The position numbers and the translations under genes were made by a program. A stretch of 64,000 nucleotides of DNA. Origin: CAVQBJ01 sp963819075. GTDB taxonomy: Bacteria; Actinomycetota; Thermoleophilia; Solirubrobacterales; Solirubrobacteraceae. This document shows positions 31,691 to 41,265 of the stretch, piece by piece. The notes under the pieces are model-generated. The model saw nothing but the letters and a program-made list of their open reading frames with translations, searched no databases and was not told where the DNA came from. The stretch covers positions 124,001 through 188,000 of the forward strand of contig CAWFUP010000002.1 in the NCBI GenBank assembly GCA_963819075.1, given 5' to 3'. Positions within the stretch are counted from its first letter, which is position 1, and each line of letters starts with the position of its first letter.

Positions 31691-34600
31691 TCAGCCGGTG
31701 AACTTCGGAACGACCTTCTTGATCGGCGCATTGTGGGCGAAGGTCAGGCCGTCGCTCGACGTCTTCCCGCACGTGTTCGTGGCCTTCGCCGTCACCGAGT
31801 GCGTGCCGTAGCGCGTGCTCGACACCTTCGTCGAGAGCTCGTAGCGCCCACCGGACAGGTTCGGCTTGGTCAGCGTCTTGACGGCGCGGCCGTCGAGGTA
31901 GAAGACGACCTTCTTCAGCCCGCCGCCACTGACGATCGCGTTGACCGTCCCCTTGTGGTTCGTCGTCGTCTGCTTGATCGTCAGCTTCGAGGCGATACAC
32001 ACCGCCGCGACGTTGGCGCGCGGAATGTTGGCCAGCACCGAGGCGCGCTGCGGCGGCAGCGGCGAGCCGCCGGGCGGCGTGCCCGTCACCTGTGCGACGT
32101 TGACGTAGGTGGGGAAGTCGCCCGCGACGACGACGTGCAGGCACGTCCAGGTCGCGGTCCCACCGACGGCGAGCTGGCTACCGCTGACGGCGGAGCCGGT
32201 CGGCCCGGCGATCGACGTGCACATCGTGTCGACGAGCGCCAGGTTGAGCGGCGTGTTCCCGGTGTTCGTGACGACGATCTGGTAGTGGATCGTGTCACCG
32301 ATGTTTGCGACGATCGGGCTCGAGGTGAACGTCGGGGTCGTCGAGTCGGACTGCAGCTTGGTCAGGGTGAAGCTCGGCGCGGGTCCGGGCGGAGGCGCGC
32401 TGACCGTGACGGTCTCGGTCGACTCGGCGCACCCGTTGGACAGCGGCGCGTTGTTCGTGTCACCGCTGTAGGTGGCCACCCACACGTACGTGCCCGTCCC
32501 GGTCATCGTGACCGATGGGGAGGAGTAGTCGCCATCGCCGGTGACGGTCGTGGTGACGCTCGCCACCGGCGTGCCCGTGCAGCTGCTCGAATTCGGTCCG
32601 TACAGGTTGAAGGTGATCGTGCCGGTCGGGTTGTTCCCGCCACCGAGGTGCGCAACATCGTGCACGGGCTGGCCGACCACGACCGTCGGCGGCGTCGCCG
32701 TCGTCGTCAGCGAATCGACCGTCACCGCCTCGTTCGGATCGTTGCAGCCGGTCGGGGGGACGCTCGGGTTCGCCGCCGTGCTGCTCGTGAAGGCGGCCAC
32801 CCAGCGATACGTGCCCGCGGTCGGCGGCAGCAGCGACGGTGAGGTGTAGTCGCCGTCGCCGTTGACGTTGACCGTGGTCGTCGTCACGGGTGTCGAGGTG
32901 CAGCTCGAGTCGTTCGGGCCGTACAGGGCCCACTGGAGCGTGCCGGTGACCGGGGCGACGCCGCCGCTCAGATGCGCGACGTCGGCGACCTTCGTACCGA
33001 GGACGACCGAGGACGGCGAGGCGGTCGTCGTCAGGGCGAGCGCCGGGGTGATCACGACCGTCTCGCTCTGGTCGGCGCAGCCGATCGGCCCGACCTTCAC
33101 GTTGTTGACGTCGCCGCTGTAGGTCGCCACCCAGTGGTAGGTCCCGGCCACCGTCGGCGTGATCGTCGGGCTCGTGTAGGTCTGCTGGCCGGCGATGACG
33201 TTCACCGTCGCCGTCGTCGCCGGGGTGCCCGAGCAGCTGTCGTCGTTCGGGCCGTACAGCGACCACTGGAGCGTACCGGTCGGGTTGTGGCCGCCCGTGA
33301 GGGTCGCCACGTCGGCGATCGGCGTGTTCACCGTGGCCGCGGCCGGGGAGGCGGACGTCGTCAACTGCGGCCCGACCTTCCCGACGGTCACCATCTCGCT
33401 CGGGTCACCGCAGCCGACCGGTCCGACGTTCGTGTTGACCGTCGTGTCGGCGCTGACGAAGCTCGCCACCCAGTTGTAGGTGCCCGCCGTAGTTGGGATC
33501 AGCGCCGGGCTCGTGTAGGGGCCGGCAGCGGTGACCGGGACGGTCGCCGTGGTCATCGGCGTACCCGAGCAGCTCGGATCGCTCGGTCCGTACAGCGACC
33601 ACTGCAGCGTGCCGGCGATCGGGGCCACGCCGCCGCTGAGCGTGGCGATGTCGTTGATCGCGGTGCCGACGGCCACCGACGCCGGCGAGGCCGTCGTCGT
33701 GAGGCTCGGGATGCCCGCGATCGTGACCGTCTCGTTCGGGTCGCCGCAGCGCGTGTTCAGCGGCGAGTTGTTCGTGTCGCCAAGGTAGTGGGCCACCCAG
33801 CGGTAGGTGCCGGGGGCGGTCGGGGTGATCGTCGGCGACGGCCAGTCACCATCCCCGCTGACCGCGGTGCTCACACTCGGCGGGTTGGCGTTCGAGCACG
33901 TCGGGTCGTCCGGGCCATAGAGGTCGAACACGATCGTGCCGCCCGGGTTGTCGCCACCGGTGAGGTGGGCGATGTCGTGGACGGGCTGGCCGACCACCAC
34001 CGTCGGCGGCGTGGCGGTCGTCGACAGCGAGGGCTTGACGGGAGCGACGACGACCGCCTCGGTCGTGTCGCTGCAGTGTCCGGCCACCGGGTTGTTGTAC
34101 GAGTCGCCGCCGTAGCTGGCCACCCATTGGTAGCTACCAGCCTGCGTGACGGTGATCGGGGGCGACAGGTAGGCCCCGTCGCCGTTGACAGGCGCGCTCA
34201 CGCTCGGCGGAAACGGGTTCGAGCACGTCGGATCGTTGGGGCCGTACAGGTGCCAGGTGATCGTCCCGGTCGGGCCAAGCCCGCCGGTCAGCGTCGCGGT
34301 GTCGGTGAGGCTCGGCGTCGGGCTCACCGACGTGGTTGTCGGGTTCGGGCTCGTGGAGATCCCCGGCGTAGGCGTTGGGCAGTCACCGACCGTGAAGGTG
34401 CCCGACGCGCTGTCGGCCGTGTTATCGCGCGTCTGGGCGGCGGTCCATGTCGAGGAGGCCACGACCGTGCCGTCGGACCGCGGTATATCGAAGGTCATGC
34501 TGTAGAACGAGCCGTCGAACCGCACGCCGCCGGTGAACACGGTCGGGGCGCCGCCGCCGTGCGGCGTGTACGTGACCGAGTACTGGGGGGTGTTATGCCC

Positions 34601-34747
34601 GCCGTTCCCGTTGCCGCTGCTCGCGAAGTCCAGCCAGTTGATCGTCACGAATCCGCAGCTGACGGACGCCGACGCGGTATGCGCCTGTGCGGCGGTCGCG
34701 GTCAGCGCGAACAGCGCGGCGGTGAGGACGAGAACTTTGCGCAACAT
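31691..34747 (-). CDS. Large secreted repeat protein with six Ig-like repeats and a DUF11 domain
   Basis: 1018 residues, Sec signal cleaved after AQA (residues 1-22). Residues 23-130 form an N-terminal beta domain with two cysteines. From about 132 to 783 six repeats of roughly 108 residues follow, each with the pattern ...TDTATLTGG..PTGTI.W.LYGP.DPTCS, a ..SPTITPTAGTY.WVA.Y.GD.NN hairpin, and a final GC.DPNETV. Each repeat has a Cys pair. A DUF11-like domain (about 795-900, FTSSPIVANIGDTIHYQIVVTNTG shortened to its core VANIGDTIHYQIVVTN) and a C-terminal domain with VVFYLDGRAVKTL, a surface-protein type fold, complete it. AAGGAG stands 9 nt before the ATG. Likely an adhesin or surface layer component. 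Confidence 0.78.
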   Translation of the reverse strand: MLRKVLVLTAALFALTATAAQAHTASASVSCGFVTINWLDFASSGNGNGGHNTPQYSVTYTPHGGGAPTVFTGGVRFDGSFYSMTFDIPRSDGTVVASSTWTAAQTRDNTADSASGTFTVGDCPTPTPGISTSPNPTTTSVSPTPSLTDTATLTGGLGPTGTITWHLYGPNDPTCSNPFPPSVSAPVNGDGAYLSPPITVTQAGSYQWVASYGGDSYNNPVAGHCSDTTEAVVVAPVKPSLSTTATPPTVVVGQPVHDIAHLTGGDNPGGTIVFDLYGPDDPTCSNANPPSVSTAVSGDGDWPSPTITPTAPGTYRWVAHYLGDTNNSPLNTRCGDPNETVTIAGIPSLTTTASPASVAVGTAINDIATLSGGVAPIAGTLQWSLYGPSDPSCSGTPMTTATVPVTAAGPYTSPALIPTTAGTYNWVASFVSADTTVNTNVGPVGCGDPSEMVTVGKVGPQLTTSASPAAATVNTPIADVATLTGGHNPTGTLQWSLYGPNDDSCSGTPATTATVNVIAGQQTYTSPTITPTVAGTYHWVATYSGDVNNVKVGPIGCADQSETVVITPALALTTTASPSSVVLGTKVADVAHLSGGVAPVTGTLQWALYGPNDSSCTSTPVTTTTVNVNGDGDYTSPSLLPPTAGTYRWVAAFTSSTAANPSVPPTGCNDPNEAVTVDSLTTTATPPTVVVGQPVHDVAHLGGGNNPTGTITFNLYGPNSSSCTGTPVASVTTTVTGDGDYSSPSVTMTGTGTYVWVATYSGDTNNAPLSNGCAESTETVTVSAPPPGPAPSFTLTKLQSDSTTPTFTSSPIVANIGDTIHYQIVVTNTGNTPLNLALVDTMCTSIAGPTGSAVSGSQLAVGGTATWTCLHVVVAGDFPTYVNVAQVTGTPPGGSPLPPQRASVLANIPRANVAAVCIASKLTIKQTTTNHKGTVNAIVSGGGLKKVVFYLDGRAVKTLTKPNLSGGRYELSTKVSSTRYGTHSVTAKATNTCGKTSSDGLTFAHNAPIKKVVPKFTG
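32399..34354 (-). repeat. Six in-frame tandem repeats of about 326 bp
   Basis: Six coding repeats encoding about 108 residues each. LYGPNDPTCS-type blocks recur once per unit (LYGPDDPTCS, LYGPSDPSCS, LYGPNDDSCS, LYGPNDSSCT, LYGPNSSSCT). Units 2 and 6 both carry TATPPTVVVGQPVHD, so they are closer to each other than to the units between them, which suggests unequal duplication or recombination. Confidence 0.85.
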
Positions 34748-35039
34748 CGGCTGGTACTCCTTCACTCGGATGAGACCGGCAAGCACTGTCTGCGGGAAGT
34801 GCTCGCCTGCGCGGACCCCCTGTTCCCCGCGGGCCGGGGTACCGTCCGCCCGCTCGCGAGGCCCGACATGCTAGACCGTGCCACGCTCGGGCGACGCGCG
34901 GGGGGGCCTAGTTGCGCATACATTTGGCGCGCTTGCCCACAATTGCGCAGGTTCTCGGGGACCCTCGAGCGCACCCTAGAGGTGCGAGACTTGAGCCCTG
35001 GGGCCCCCGCTGGACGAATGTCCGAGCCCGCTGAGCGGA
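34748..35039. other. Intergenic region upstream of the repeat-protein gene
   Basis: 292 bp. Reading towards the repeat-protein gene, TTGTGG and TATGCG about 17 nt apart (within 34915-34960) could be a -35/-10 pair, and TTGCGCA is repeated on either side. AAGGAG at 34757-34762 is the ribosome binding site. I see no gene here. Confidence 0.4.
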
Positions 35040-35789
35040 TCAGTTGATGATCGAGACCGGCGTGCCGACGCTCATCAGCCCGTACAGGCGGACGATGTCG
35101 CTGTTACGCAGGCGCACGCAGCCGTGGGACGGATTCCCGGGGACGAGCTGCGGCTGGTCGGTGCCGTGGATGCCGACCACGCCCCCACCCGGCCAGTCGG
35201 TCAACGAGGAATACGCGCTCGTCCCGAACGCGTAGGGACCGTACGCGGCGTCGCCGGCGACGCCGAACTTCTCGCGGATCCAGAACGTGCCGGTCGGCGT
35301 CGGATCCGACGGGGAGCCCACGCCGACCGGTGCCGAGAAGATCACCGAGCCGTGGTGATAGAGGCTCACGCGCTCGGCGGCGAGGTCGATCACCAGGTGC
35401 TCGGTGTTCAGCTGCGGGATCTCCAGGTCGTCGAGCGGGACCCAGCCGCTGCCGCCGTTCGGCCGCCCCGGGTAGTCCACGTGCGCCCACGTGAGCCCGC
35501 TGACGGTCTCGCGCGCGAGGATGATGTACACCTCGGGGAAGCCGTCCTCGGTGAACTCGTGCAGGTGCGCCAGCACGTGCGCCGATCCACTCGGCGCGCT
35601 GTGGATCGCGGCGTTGGTGAGCGGGTTGGCCCAGTAGGTGACCGTGCGCTCGTTGGACATCGCGACGACACCGGACTGACCCGGTGCCTGGGCCGACGCG
35701 GCCCCGGCGGGCAGCGCGCAGGCCCCGACGGTCGCGAGCAGCGCGACGACGAGGGCCGACCGAGAGGTGAGGCGCGGGGAGCGCGGCAC
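35040..35789 (-). CDS. L,D-transpeptidase (YkuD domain)
   Basis: Forms 3-3 cross-links in peptidoglycan or anchors proteins to it. 249 residues: signal or anchor at about 10-34 (SALVVALLATVGACALPAGA), an SH3-like N-terminal domain (about 50-130) and a YkuD domain from about 133 (LVIDLAAERVSLYHHG). The active site is HGTDQPQLVPGNPSHGCVRL, with His and Cys224 in SHGC. The GTG at 35789 is supported by TAGCAT 8 nt upstream. Divergent from the UbiB-like gene. Confidence 0.9.
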   Translation of the reverse strand: MPRSPRLTSRSALVVALLATVGACALPAGAASAQAPGQSGVVAMSNERTVTYWANPLTNAAIHSAPSGSAHVLAHLHEFTEDGFPEVYIILARETVSGLTWAHVDYPGRPNGGSGWVPLDDLEIPQLNTEHLVIDLAAERVSLYHHGSVIFSAPVGVGSPSDPTPTGTFWIREKFGVAGDAAYGPYAFGTSAYSSLTDWPGGGVVGIHGTDQPQLVPGNPSHGCVRLRNSDIVRLYGLMSVGTPVSIIN

Positions 35790-35797
35790 GGCAGAGG

Positions 35798-35803
35798 ATG
35801 CTA
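35798..35803 (-). promoter_or_regulatory. -10 element TAGCAT of the L,D-transpeptidase gene
   Basis: TANNNT box 8 nt before the GTG at 35789; it decides this start over an upstream GTG at 35813. Confidence 0.5.
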
Positions 35804-35858
35804 GCCCATCCACCCGCGGGATCCGGGCGCTTCGCCCGGCGCCCCGGCGCCGGCCCGC

Positions 35859-35864
35859 TACGGT
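35859..35864 (+). promoter_or_regulatory. -10 element TACGGT
   Basis: TANNNT box 7 nt before the ATG at 35872. Confidence 0.5.
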
Positions 35865-35871
35865 CCCTCGC

Positions 35872-37089
35872 ATGAGCGACACGCTCGAACAGCGGCTGCG
35901 CGTCCTCGGCGAGGCCACGCTCAAGCTCGCGCGCAGCGCACCCTCGGGGCGGCTCGCGCTCGCCCGGCTGGCCGAGGCGATCGACCCGCTCTGGCTGAAC
36001 GAACCCGGCACCGAGGAGCTCGTGAACGAGCTCGCCAAGGCCGACGAGACGGCCAGCGAGCCGATCGCCTACCGGGCAATAGAACGCTCGCTGCGCGACG
36101 CCTGGGGAACCGCTCCGTCGCGTGAGCTCGACGAGCTCGAGCGAGAGCCGGTGTCGGTGACGCCGATCGCCCAGGTCCACCGCGGAGCGCTCGACGGCGA
36201 GCCGGTGGCCGTGAAGGTGCTGCGTCCGGCGATCGACGCCCGCGTGCGCCAGGACCTCGTGCTGCTCGACGCGCTCGCGCGCCCACTCGGCGCCGCGCTG
36301 CCCGGCCTCGACCCCGCGCGGATCATCGCCGAGGTGCGCGAGCGTGTGCTCGAGGAGCTCGACCTCGAGAGCGAGGGCGAGGCCCAGCGCCGCCTGCATC
36401 GCGCCCTGCGCGACCACCCGACGCTGCACGTGGCGGCACCCGTGAGCCGCCTGGGCCACCACTCGGTCCTCGTCACCGCGTGGGTGCGAGGCACACCACT
36501 CGGCGCGGTGGACGACGGGCCCGAGCGCGACCGGGCCGCCGCGCTGTACGCCGCGTTCGTCATCGCCAGCGCGCGCTTCGGCGTCGCGCACTCGGCACCG
36601 AGCCGGGGCGATGCCCTGCTACTCGCCGACGGACGCGTCGCGGTGCTCGACTTCGGCGCCGTCGCCGAGACCGACTCGGCCCGGGTGGCGCTCGCCGCGG
36701 CGGCGCTCGACGCGCTGCACGGCGACGATGCCCCGGGCTTCGGGTCGGCCCTGGATGAGCTCGGCGTCCTCCCCGCCGCCGAGGGCGAGCGCGCGCTCGC
36801 CCTCGCGCGCCACGCCCTCGGCCCGCTCGGGGGTCCCGGCCCGGTGCGCCTCGACGTCGACACGGTGCTCGAGGCGCGCGACCGCGTCGGCGAGCGCCTC
36901 GGCGACCTCGCGCGGCTCGCGGTCGCCGTCACGCCGGTGCCCACCGACCTGTGGCCGCTGCGCGGTGCCGGGCAGGTCTTCGCCGCGATCGCGCGCAGCG
37001 GCGGGGCCACGGCCGACTGGCTCGCGCTCGCTCGCAGTGCCCTGCGCGACGGCTTCGACACCGCGCGCGACATCGATCGCTTCCTCTAG
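35872..37089 (+). CDS. ABC1/UbiB-family atypical kinase, probable pseudokinase
   Basis: 405 residues related to AarF/UbiB/COQ8 proteins. The Ala/Val loop and lysine are visible: VTPIAQVHRGALDGEPVAVKVLRP with Lys115, and LDLESEGEAQRRL matches the ELD(Y)..EA block. The catalytic loop, HADPHPGN in the family, reads HSAPSRGD at 240-247, so the Asp and the Asn are lost, while DFG (260-262) is kept. The N-terminal KxGQ motif is not found. This points to a degenerate, perhaps non-catalytic member. No quinone-biosynthesis gene is nearby. Confidence 0.8.
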   Translation: MSDTLEQRLRVLGEATLKLARSAPSGRLALARLAEAIDPLWLNEPGTEELVNELAKADETASEPIAYRAIERSLRDAWGTAPSRELDELEREPVSVTPIAQVHRGALDGEPVAVKVLRPAIDARVRQDLVLLDALARPLGAALPGLDPARIIAEVRERVLEELDLESEGEAQRRLHRALRDHPTLHVAAPVSRLGHHSVLVTAWVRGTPLGAVDDGPERDRAAALYAAFVIASARFGVAHSAPSRGDALLLADGRVAVLDFGAVAETDSARVALAAAALDALHGDDAPGFGSALDELGVLPAAEGERALALARHALGPLGGPGPVRLDVDTVLEARDRVGERLGDLARLAVAVTPVPTDLWPLRGAGQVFAAIARSGGATADWLALARSALRDGFDTARDIDRFL

Positions 37090-37150
37090 CGATCACCGCG
37101 CATCGGGGGCGAGCGGTGGGGCGGCGGGCGCGTGGGCGCCCCTTTCCCCA

Positions 37151-38950
37151 TCAGTGCAGCGCCGGGTCGTCGGCGGCGTCGTGCGGCTCGGCGCGACCGT
37201 TGAGGGAAGCGCCGCGGCCCTCGGTTCCACCGGCGGCGCCCGCCCCGCGCAGGCGCAGGAAGGCGTCGACGATCGCCGGGTCGAAGTGACGCCCGCGCTG
37301 CGCGGCGATCTCCTGCAGCGCGCGCTCGCGGCTCCACGCCGGCTTGTACGGCCGCTCGGCGAGCAGCGCGTCGTAGACGTCGCACACGGCGCAGATGCGC
37401 CCGACGAGCGGGATCTCCTCGCCCTTGAGCCCGTCGGGGTAGCCGCTCCCGTCCCAGCGCTCGTGGTGGGTGCGCGCGATCGTCTCGGCCATGCGCACGA
37501 GCGCCGACGGCGAGTCGGCGAGGATCTCGCTGCCGATCACGGTGTGCTGGTTGATGACCTCGCGCTCACCGGCCTGTAGCGGGCCGCGCTTGAGCAGGAG
37601 GCGGTCGGGGATGCCGACCTTGCCGACGTCGTGGAGCATGCTCGCGTGGAGCAGCAGCTCGGCCTCCTCGGGCGGGAGGCCGAGCTCGAGCGCCAGCTCC
37701 TGCGCGAGGCGACCGATGCTCTCGAGGTGGCGGCCGGTCTCGCGGTCGCGCTGCTCGACCGCCTGGGCGAGCCGGCGGATGATCTCCAGCTGGCTGTCCT
37801 GCAGCTCCCGCGTGCGCTGCGAGACCCGCTGCTCGAGCTCGACGTTCTCGTGCGCGACGCGCTCGCGCTCGCGGCTGTCGAGCACGCTGCCCGCCACGAG
37901 GACCCCGGTGGCGCCGACGCCGAGGGCGACGAGCGGTGCGACGGCGGGCAGCACGACTCCGGCGTTGAAGGCGAGCTGGGCCACCACGATGTACGCGAGC
38001 CCGACGGCGAGCGCCACGCCGACGGCGCCCGGGGCGCGCAGGCGCAGGCGCGCCAGGGGAGCGATCAGGGCGAGCGCGACGATGCAGAGGATCGACAGCA
38101 GGCCCGACGCGTCAGCGAGCGGGAGGTCGTGCAGCGTCGTCCAGATCGCGTTCGCCCAGACCTCAGCGCCCGACACGAGCTCGCTGCCGCTCGTCGGCGT
38201 CGCGTAGACGTCGTGCAGCGAGGGGTCGGTGACCCCGACGACGACGATCTGGCCGCGCAGGTCCGACGCCGGGACCGTGCCGTCGAGGACATCCGAGAAG
38301 GAGTACGTCGGGAACGTGCGGGCTCCGCCGCGGTAGTCGATGAGCGCGCCGTTTTGGGGAAAGGCGTGCGAAGCGAACGTGCGGCCCGTCGCGTGCTCGA
38401 CCGCCACCACCGCCAGGCTGTCGAGTTGGCCGGTCGAGAGCGGGAAGCGATCGATCACGCCGTCGTTGCTGATCAGGTTGCTCGAGGCGGGCAGCGCGCC
38501 GATCGCGGCGAGGCGCGCGTTGCCGCCGAGTATGTTCGTCTGCCCGTCGGGCCCCTCCTCGGAGGTCGCGAGCACCGTGCCACGCGCCCGCGCGACCGCG
38601 TTGTAGAGCGCGAGATCCTGCGCCGCGACGCTCGGCTGGGTGAACTGCACGTCGTAGACGATCTGGGCCGCGCCGTCCTCGCGCAGGCGATCGATCATCG
38701 CGCCGTGCAGCGAGCGCGGGAAGGGCCAGCGCAGGCGCAGCTGCGAGAACGTCCGCGGGTCGACGGCGACAACGACCACCCCGCTCGGCGGAGCCGTCGA
38801 GCGCACGGCGAAGCGATCGTTGATCGTGCCTTGCTCGAGGCCGGACAGCCAGCCGGCCGCGTACACGAGGACGCCGACGGCGACGGCGACGAGCGCGGCG
38901 GGGACGACGGCGAGCAGCGTCCGCGAGCGGCTGTATCGAGCGTCGCTCAT
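37151..38950 (-). CDS. CHASE2 - HD-GYP cyclic di-GMP phosphodiesterase
   Basis: 599 residues. One N-terminal membrane helix (about 12-33), an extracellular CHASE2 sensor (about 40-260; VVVVAVDPRTF, RWPFPRSLHGAMIDRL, VVVGVTDPSLHDVYATP), three further helices (about 270-345), a short coiled coil (RVSQRTRELQDSQLEIIRRL) and an HD-GYP domain. The HD pair is in HASMLHDVGKVGIPD, and HHERWDGSGYPDGLKGEEIP carries the GYP. This is a complete active site for hydrolysing c-di-GMP. Its ATG overlaps the stop of the beta-propeller gene (ATGA), so both are made together. Confidence 0.93.
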   Translation of the reverse strand: MSDARYSRSRTLLAVVPAALVAVAVGVLVYAAGWLSGLEQGTINDRFAVRSTAPPSGVVVVAVDPRTFSQLRLRWPFPRSLHGAMIDRLREDGAAQIVYDVQFTQPSVAAQDLALYNAVARARGTVLATSEEGPDGQTNILGGNARLAAIGALPASSNLISNDGVIDRFPLSTGQLDSLAVVAVEHATGRTFASHAFPQNGALIDYRGGARTFPTYSFSDVLDGTVPASDLRGQIVVVGVTDPSLHDVYATPTSGSELVSGAEVWANAIWTTLHDLPLADASGLLSILCIVALALIAPLARLRLRAPGAVGVALAVGLAYIVVAQLAFNAGVVLPAVAPLVALGVGATGVLVAGSVLDSRERERVAHENVELEQRVSQRTRELQDSQLEIIRRLAQAVEQRDRETGRHLESIGRLAQELALELGLPPEEAELLLHASMLHDVGKVGIPDRLLLKRGPLQAGEREVINQHTVIGSEILADSPSALVRMAETIARTHHERWDGSGYPDGLKGEEIPLVGRICAVCDVYDALLAERPYKPAWSRERALQEIAAQRGRHFDPAIVDAFLRLRGAGAAGGTEGRGASLNGRAEPHDAADDPALH

Positions 38951-41037
38951 GGGGCCGCCGGAGCGAGGTAGGACTGGCCCGCGCGCAGCAGGGCGCGGTG
39001 GCGAACGTGCAGGGCGCGCACGAGCACGCGCCCGGCCACGACCCGCGTGAGGGTGCCATCGCAACGGTCGGCGGTCAGCCAGAGCGTCCCCTGGACGGTG
39101 CCGACGCTGTCGCGGCCGTGGGTGCTGAAGTTGCCGCCGCTGTCCCGGCTCCACAGCTGACGCACGACGCGCGAGCGGCGCACCGGTCGACGGCTCGTCG
39201 CCGCGGTGTGCGCCCGCGGCGACGGGCAGGCGCGGAACGCCCCGCCGAGCAGCGTGACGATCACCTGGCCGGTGGGGCGGACGCGTTGGGTGAACGAGAA
39301 CAGGCCGTCGGAGAGCGCGATCGTCTCAGCGGTCGGGGCCGCGGCCGCCGAGACGCGCCGGGCCGTATGCGCCGCGGGCGGGTGCCGCACCGCGGTGAGC
39401 TTGACGATGCCGTCGCGGGCGTCGATGTGCGAGCCGGTCGGAAGGACGGCGCGGGCGCCGAGCACGAAACGCTCGCCCCCGGGCGCGTGCGCGTACACGG
39501 TGCCCGATACCGTGCCCGCCGCGGCCGATCGGCCGGCGACGACTCCGCTCAGTGACAGCGCCGTCAGGTTGACGCTGTCCAGTCCGCCATCGCGGCCGAC
39601 CGTGCGCTTGTTGGCGCCGGCGCGACGAGCGGTGACCGAGGCCCCCTGGACGCCTCCGCGCCCGGTTGTGGGCTGCGGCGCGGCAAGCGTCGAGGTCGTC
39701 GTCGTGGCCGGGGCGGCGGTCGTGAACGTCTCATCCGGGCCGTCGGCCGTGCCGCTCGCGTTCGTCGCCACGAGGCGATAGTGGTACGTCGTGCCGGCCG
39801 ACAGTCCGGATATGTCGGCCGAAACGGCGCCGGAGCCGGTGGCGCCGGGGATGGTCGATGCGGCCGTCTGCTGGCCGTAGGTCGTAGTGGGCCCGTATTG
39901 GAAGTAGTAGGTCGTCTGCTGTCCGTCCGTCTGCAGGTCGCCCACGAGGGTCGCGCCGTTGACGGTCACCGTCGGCGCGCTCGCCGCCGCCGTCACGACC
40001 GGCGCGAACGCGAGCTCTCCGATCGCCGCCGCGCCGAACGGGAAGGTCAGCCACAGGTTGCCGTCTTCGCCGGCCACGATGTCCCAGGCCGCACCGAATG
40101 CGAACGGCGAACCGAGGGCATCCTGTGTCACCTGGCCGCTCAGGCTGATCGAGCCGATCTGCGGCGGACCGAAGGGCACCCCGGCCAGCCCGAACGGCTC
40201 GGTGAAATAGAGCTGGCCGTCGGGCCCGGGCGCGATGAACTGCGCCGTCGACGCCGGTGACGCGCCGGTGGCGAACTCGGTCACCGCGCCGGACGGCGTG
40301 ATCCGCCCGGCGCCGACGAACGGGCGCGTCTCGGTGAACCACAGGTTGCCGTCGGGCCCGGCGACGATGTTCTGCGGGCATCCGCTCGGTCCGCCGTACT
40401 CGGTGATGGCGCCCGCGGGCGTGATGCGCCCGATGCGGCCGACGCGGCGAATGCAGTCGATGAACCAGACATCGCCGTCCGGCCCGGGGGTGATGCCGCC
40501 AAGCGAGCTGCCGGGGTCGAGCCCGCTGCGGAACTCACTGACGGTTCCGTCGGCGGCGATGTGACCGATCCCCCCGGGACTGCCTTCGTCGGTGAACCAA
40601 AGGGAGCCGTCCGGCGTGGCCGCGATCGCGTACGGCCGTGCTCCGGGCGGCAGCGACGAGGCGTAATCCGTCGGCGTCCCGCCCGGCGTGACGCGCAGGA
40701 TGTCGGTCCCATCGACGAGCCATACGTCGCCGGCGGGCGCGGTGGCCAGCGCCGTCGGCGAACCGGTGAGCAGCGCGGCGAGCATCGGCATCGGCTGCTC
40801 GACGATCGTGCCGTCGACGGTGACGCGCCCGAGCGGCGTCCCCGGCGTCGACTGGGAGAACCACACACCGCCTCCGGCCGCGGGAGTGGCGACCACCGGC
40901 GCGGCGTTCGCCGGGAGGCCGGCGGAGAATACCTGCAGCGGCGGGGTGGCTCGCGCCGCTGTCGGGGCCACGCCGAGCAGCGCGCCGAGCGCCGCGAGGA
41001 CGCCCAGGCGATGGAGCGACGAACGCCGGTGAGGCAT
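38947..41037 (-). CDS. Secreted Vgb-type beta-propeller with FN3-like and DRCDGT domains
   Basis: 696 residues, Sec signal ending TAARA. About 30-355 is a propeller of the virginiamycin B lyase type: repeated GPDGNLWFTE-like blades (PDGSLWFTDEG, GPDGDVWFID, GPDGQLYFTE, GEDGNLWLTFP). Next is a fibronectin-type-III-like module (YYFQYGPTTTYGQQT, TTYHYRLVATNASG), a Thr/Ala linker and a C-terminal domain that matches the protein at 28886 (LPTGSHIDARDGIVKLTA, LWLTADRCDGTLTRVVAG). True lyase activity is not implied; such propellers are common surface proteins. Operon with the HD-GYP gene. Confidence 0.78.
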   Translation of the reverse strand: MPHRRSSLHRLGVLAALGALLGVAPTAARATPPLQVFSAGLPANAAPVVATPAAGGGVWFSQSTPGTPLGRVTVDGTIVEQPMPMLAALLTGSPTALATAPAGDVWLVDGTDILRVTPGGTPTDYASSLPPGARPYAIAATPDGSLWFTDEGSPGGIGHIAADGTVSEFRSGLDPGSSLGGITPGPDGDVWFIDCIRRVGRIGRITPAGAITEYGGPSGCPQNIVAGPDGNLWFTETRPFVGAGRITPSGAVTEFATGASPASTAQFIAPGPDGQLYFTEPFGLAGVPFGPPQIGSISLSGQVTQDALGSPFAFGAAWDIVAGEDGNLWLTFPFGAAAIGELAFAPVVTAAASAPTVTVNGATLVGDLQTDGQQTTYYFQYGPTTTYGQQTAASTIPGATGSGAVSADISGLSAGTTYHYRLVATNASGTADGPDETFTTAAPATTTTSTLAAPQPTTGRGGVQGASVTARRAGANKRTVGRDGGLDSVNLTALSLSGVVAGRSAAAGTVSGTVYAHAPGGERFVLGARAVLPTGSHIDARDGIVKLTAVRHPPAAHTARRVSAAAAPTAETIALSDGLFSFTQRVRPTGQVIVTLLGGAFRACPSPRAHTAATSRRPVRRSRVVRQLWSRDSGGNFSTHGRDSVGTVQGTLWLTADRCDGTLTRVVAGRVLVRALHVRHRALLRAGQSYLAPAAP

Positions 41038-41265
41038 CTGGGTCTCCCGAATACGGGCCGTGTGCCGCCTTCGCAACCCACACACCCCGCTCCGACAATG
41101 CGGCAGAGGGTCCGCCGCCACTACGTGCCACGGTACGGGACGCAGGGTGGCGCGCGCAAGGAAAACCTACGCAGAGCTGCGCGTTGTTTGCGGGCCGGTG
41201 CGGCGGGTTTCGGCGCCGCGGGGCGGTCTCGACGGCCGGCGGAACCGCCGCGGAGTCCGGCCCCC
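41038..41265. other. Intergenic region
   Basis: 228 bp without a gene. ACGCA-GAGC-TGCGT near 41169-41184 is a small inverted repeat; GGGAG lies 6 nt before the ATG at 41037. Nothing else noted. Confidence 0.3.

Noticed and set aside
37115..37140. GGGCGC/GCGCCC stem after the UbiB-like gene as terminator
   Set aside because: Only six base pairs in very GC-rich DNA; expected by chance, although a short T/C run follows.
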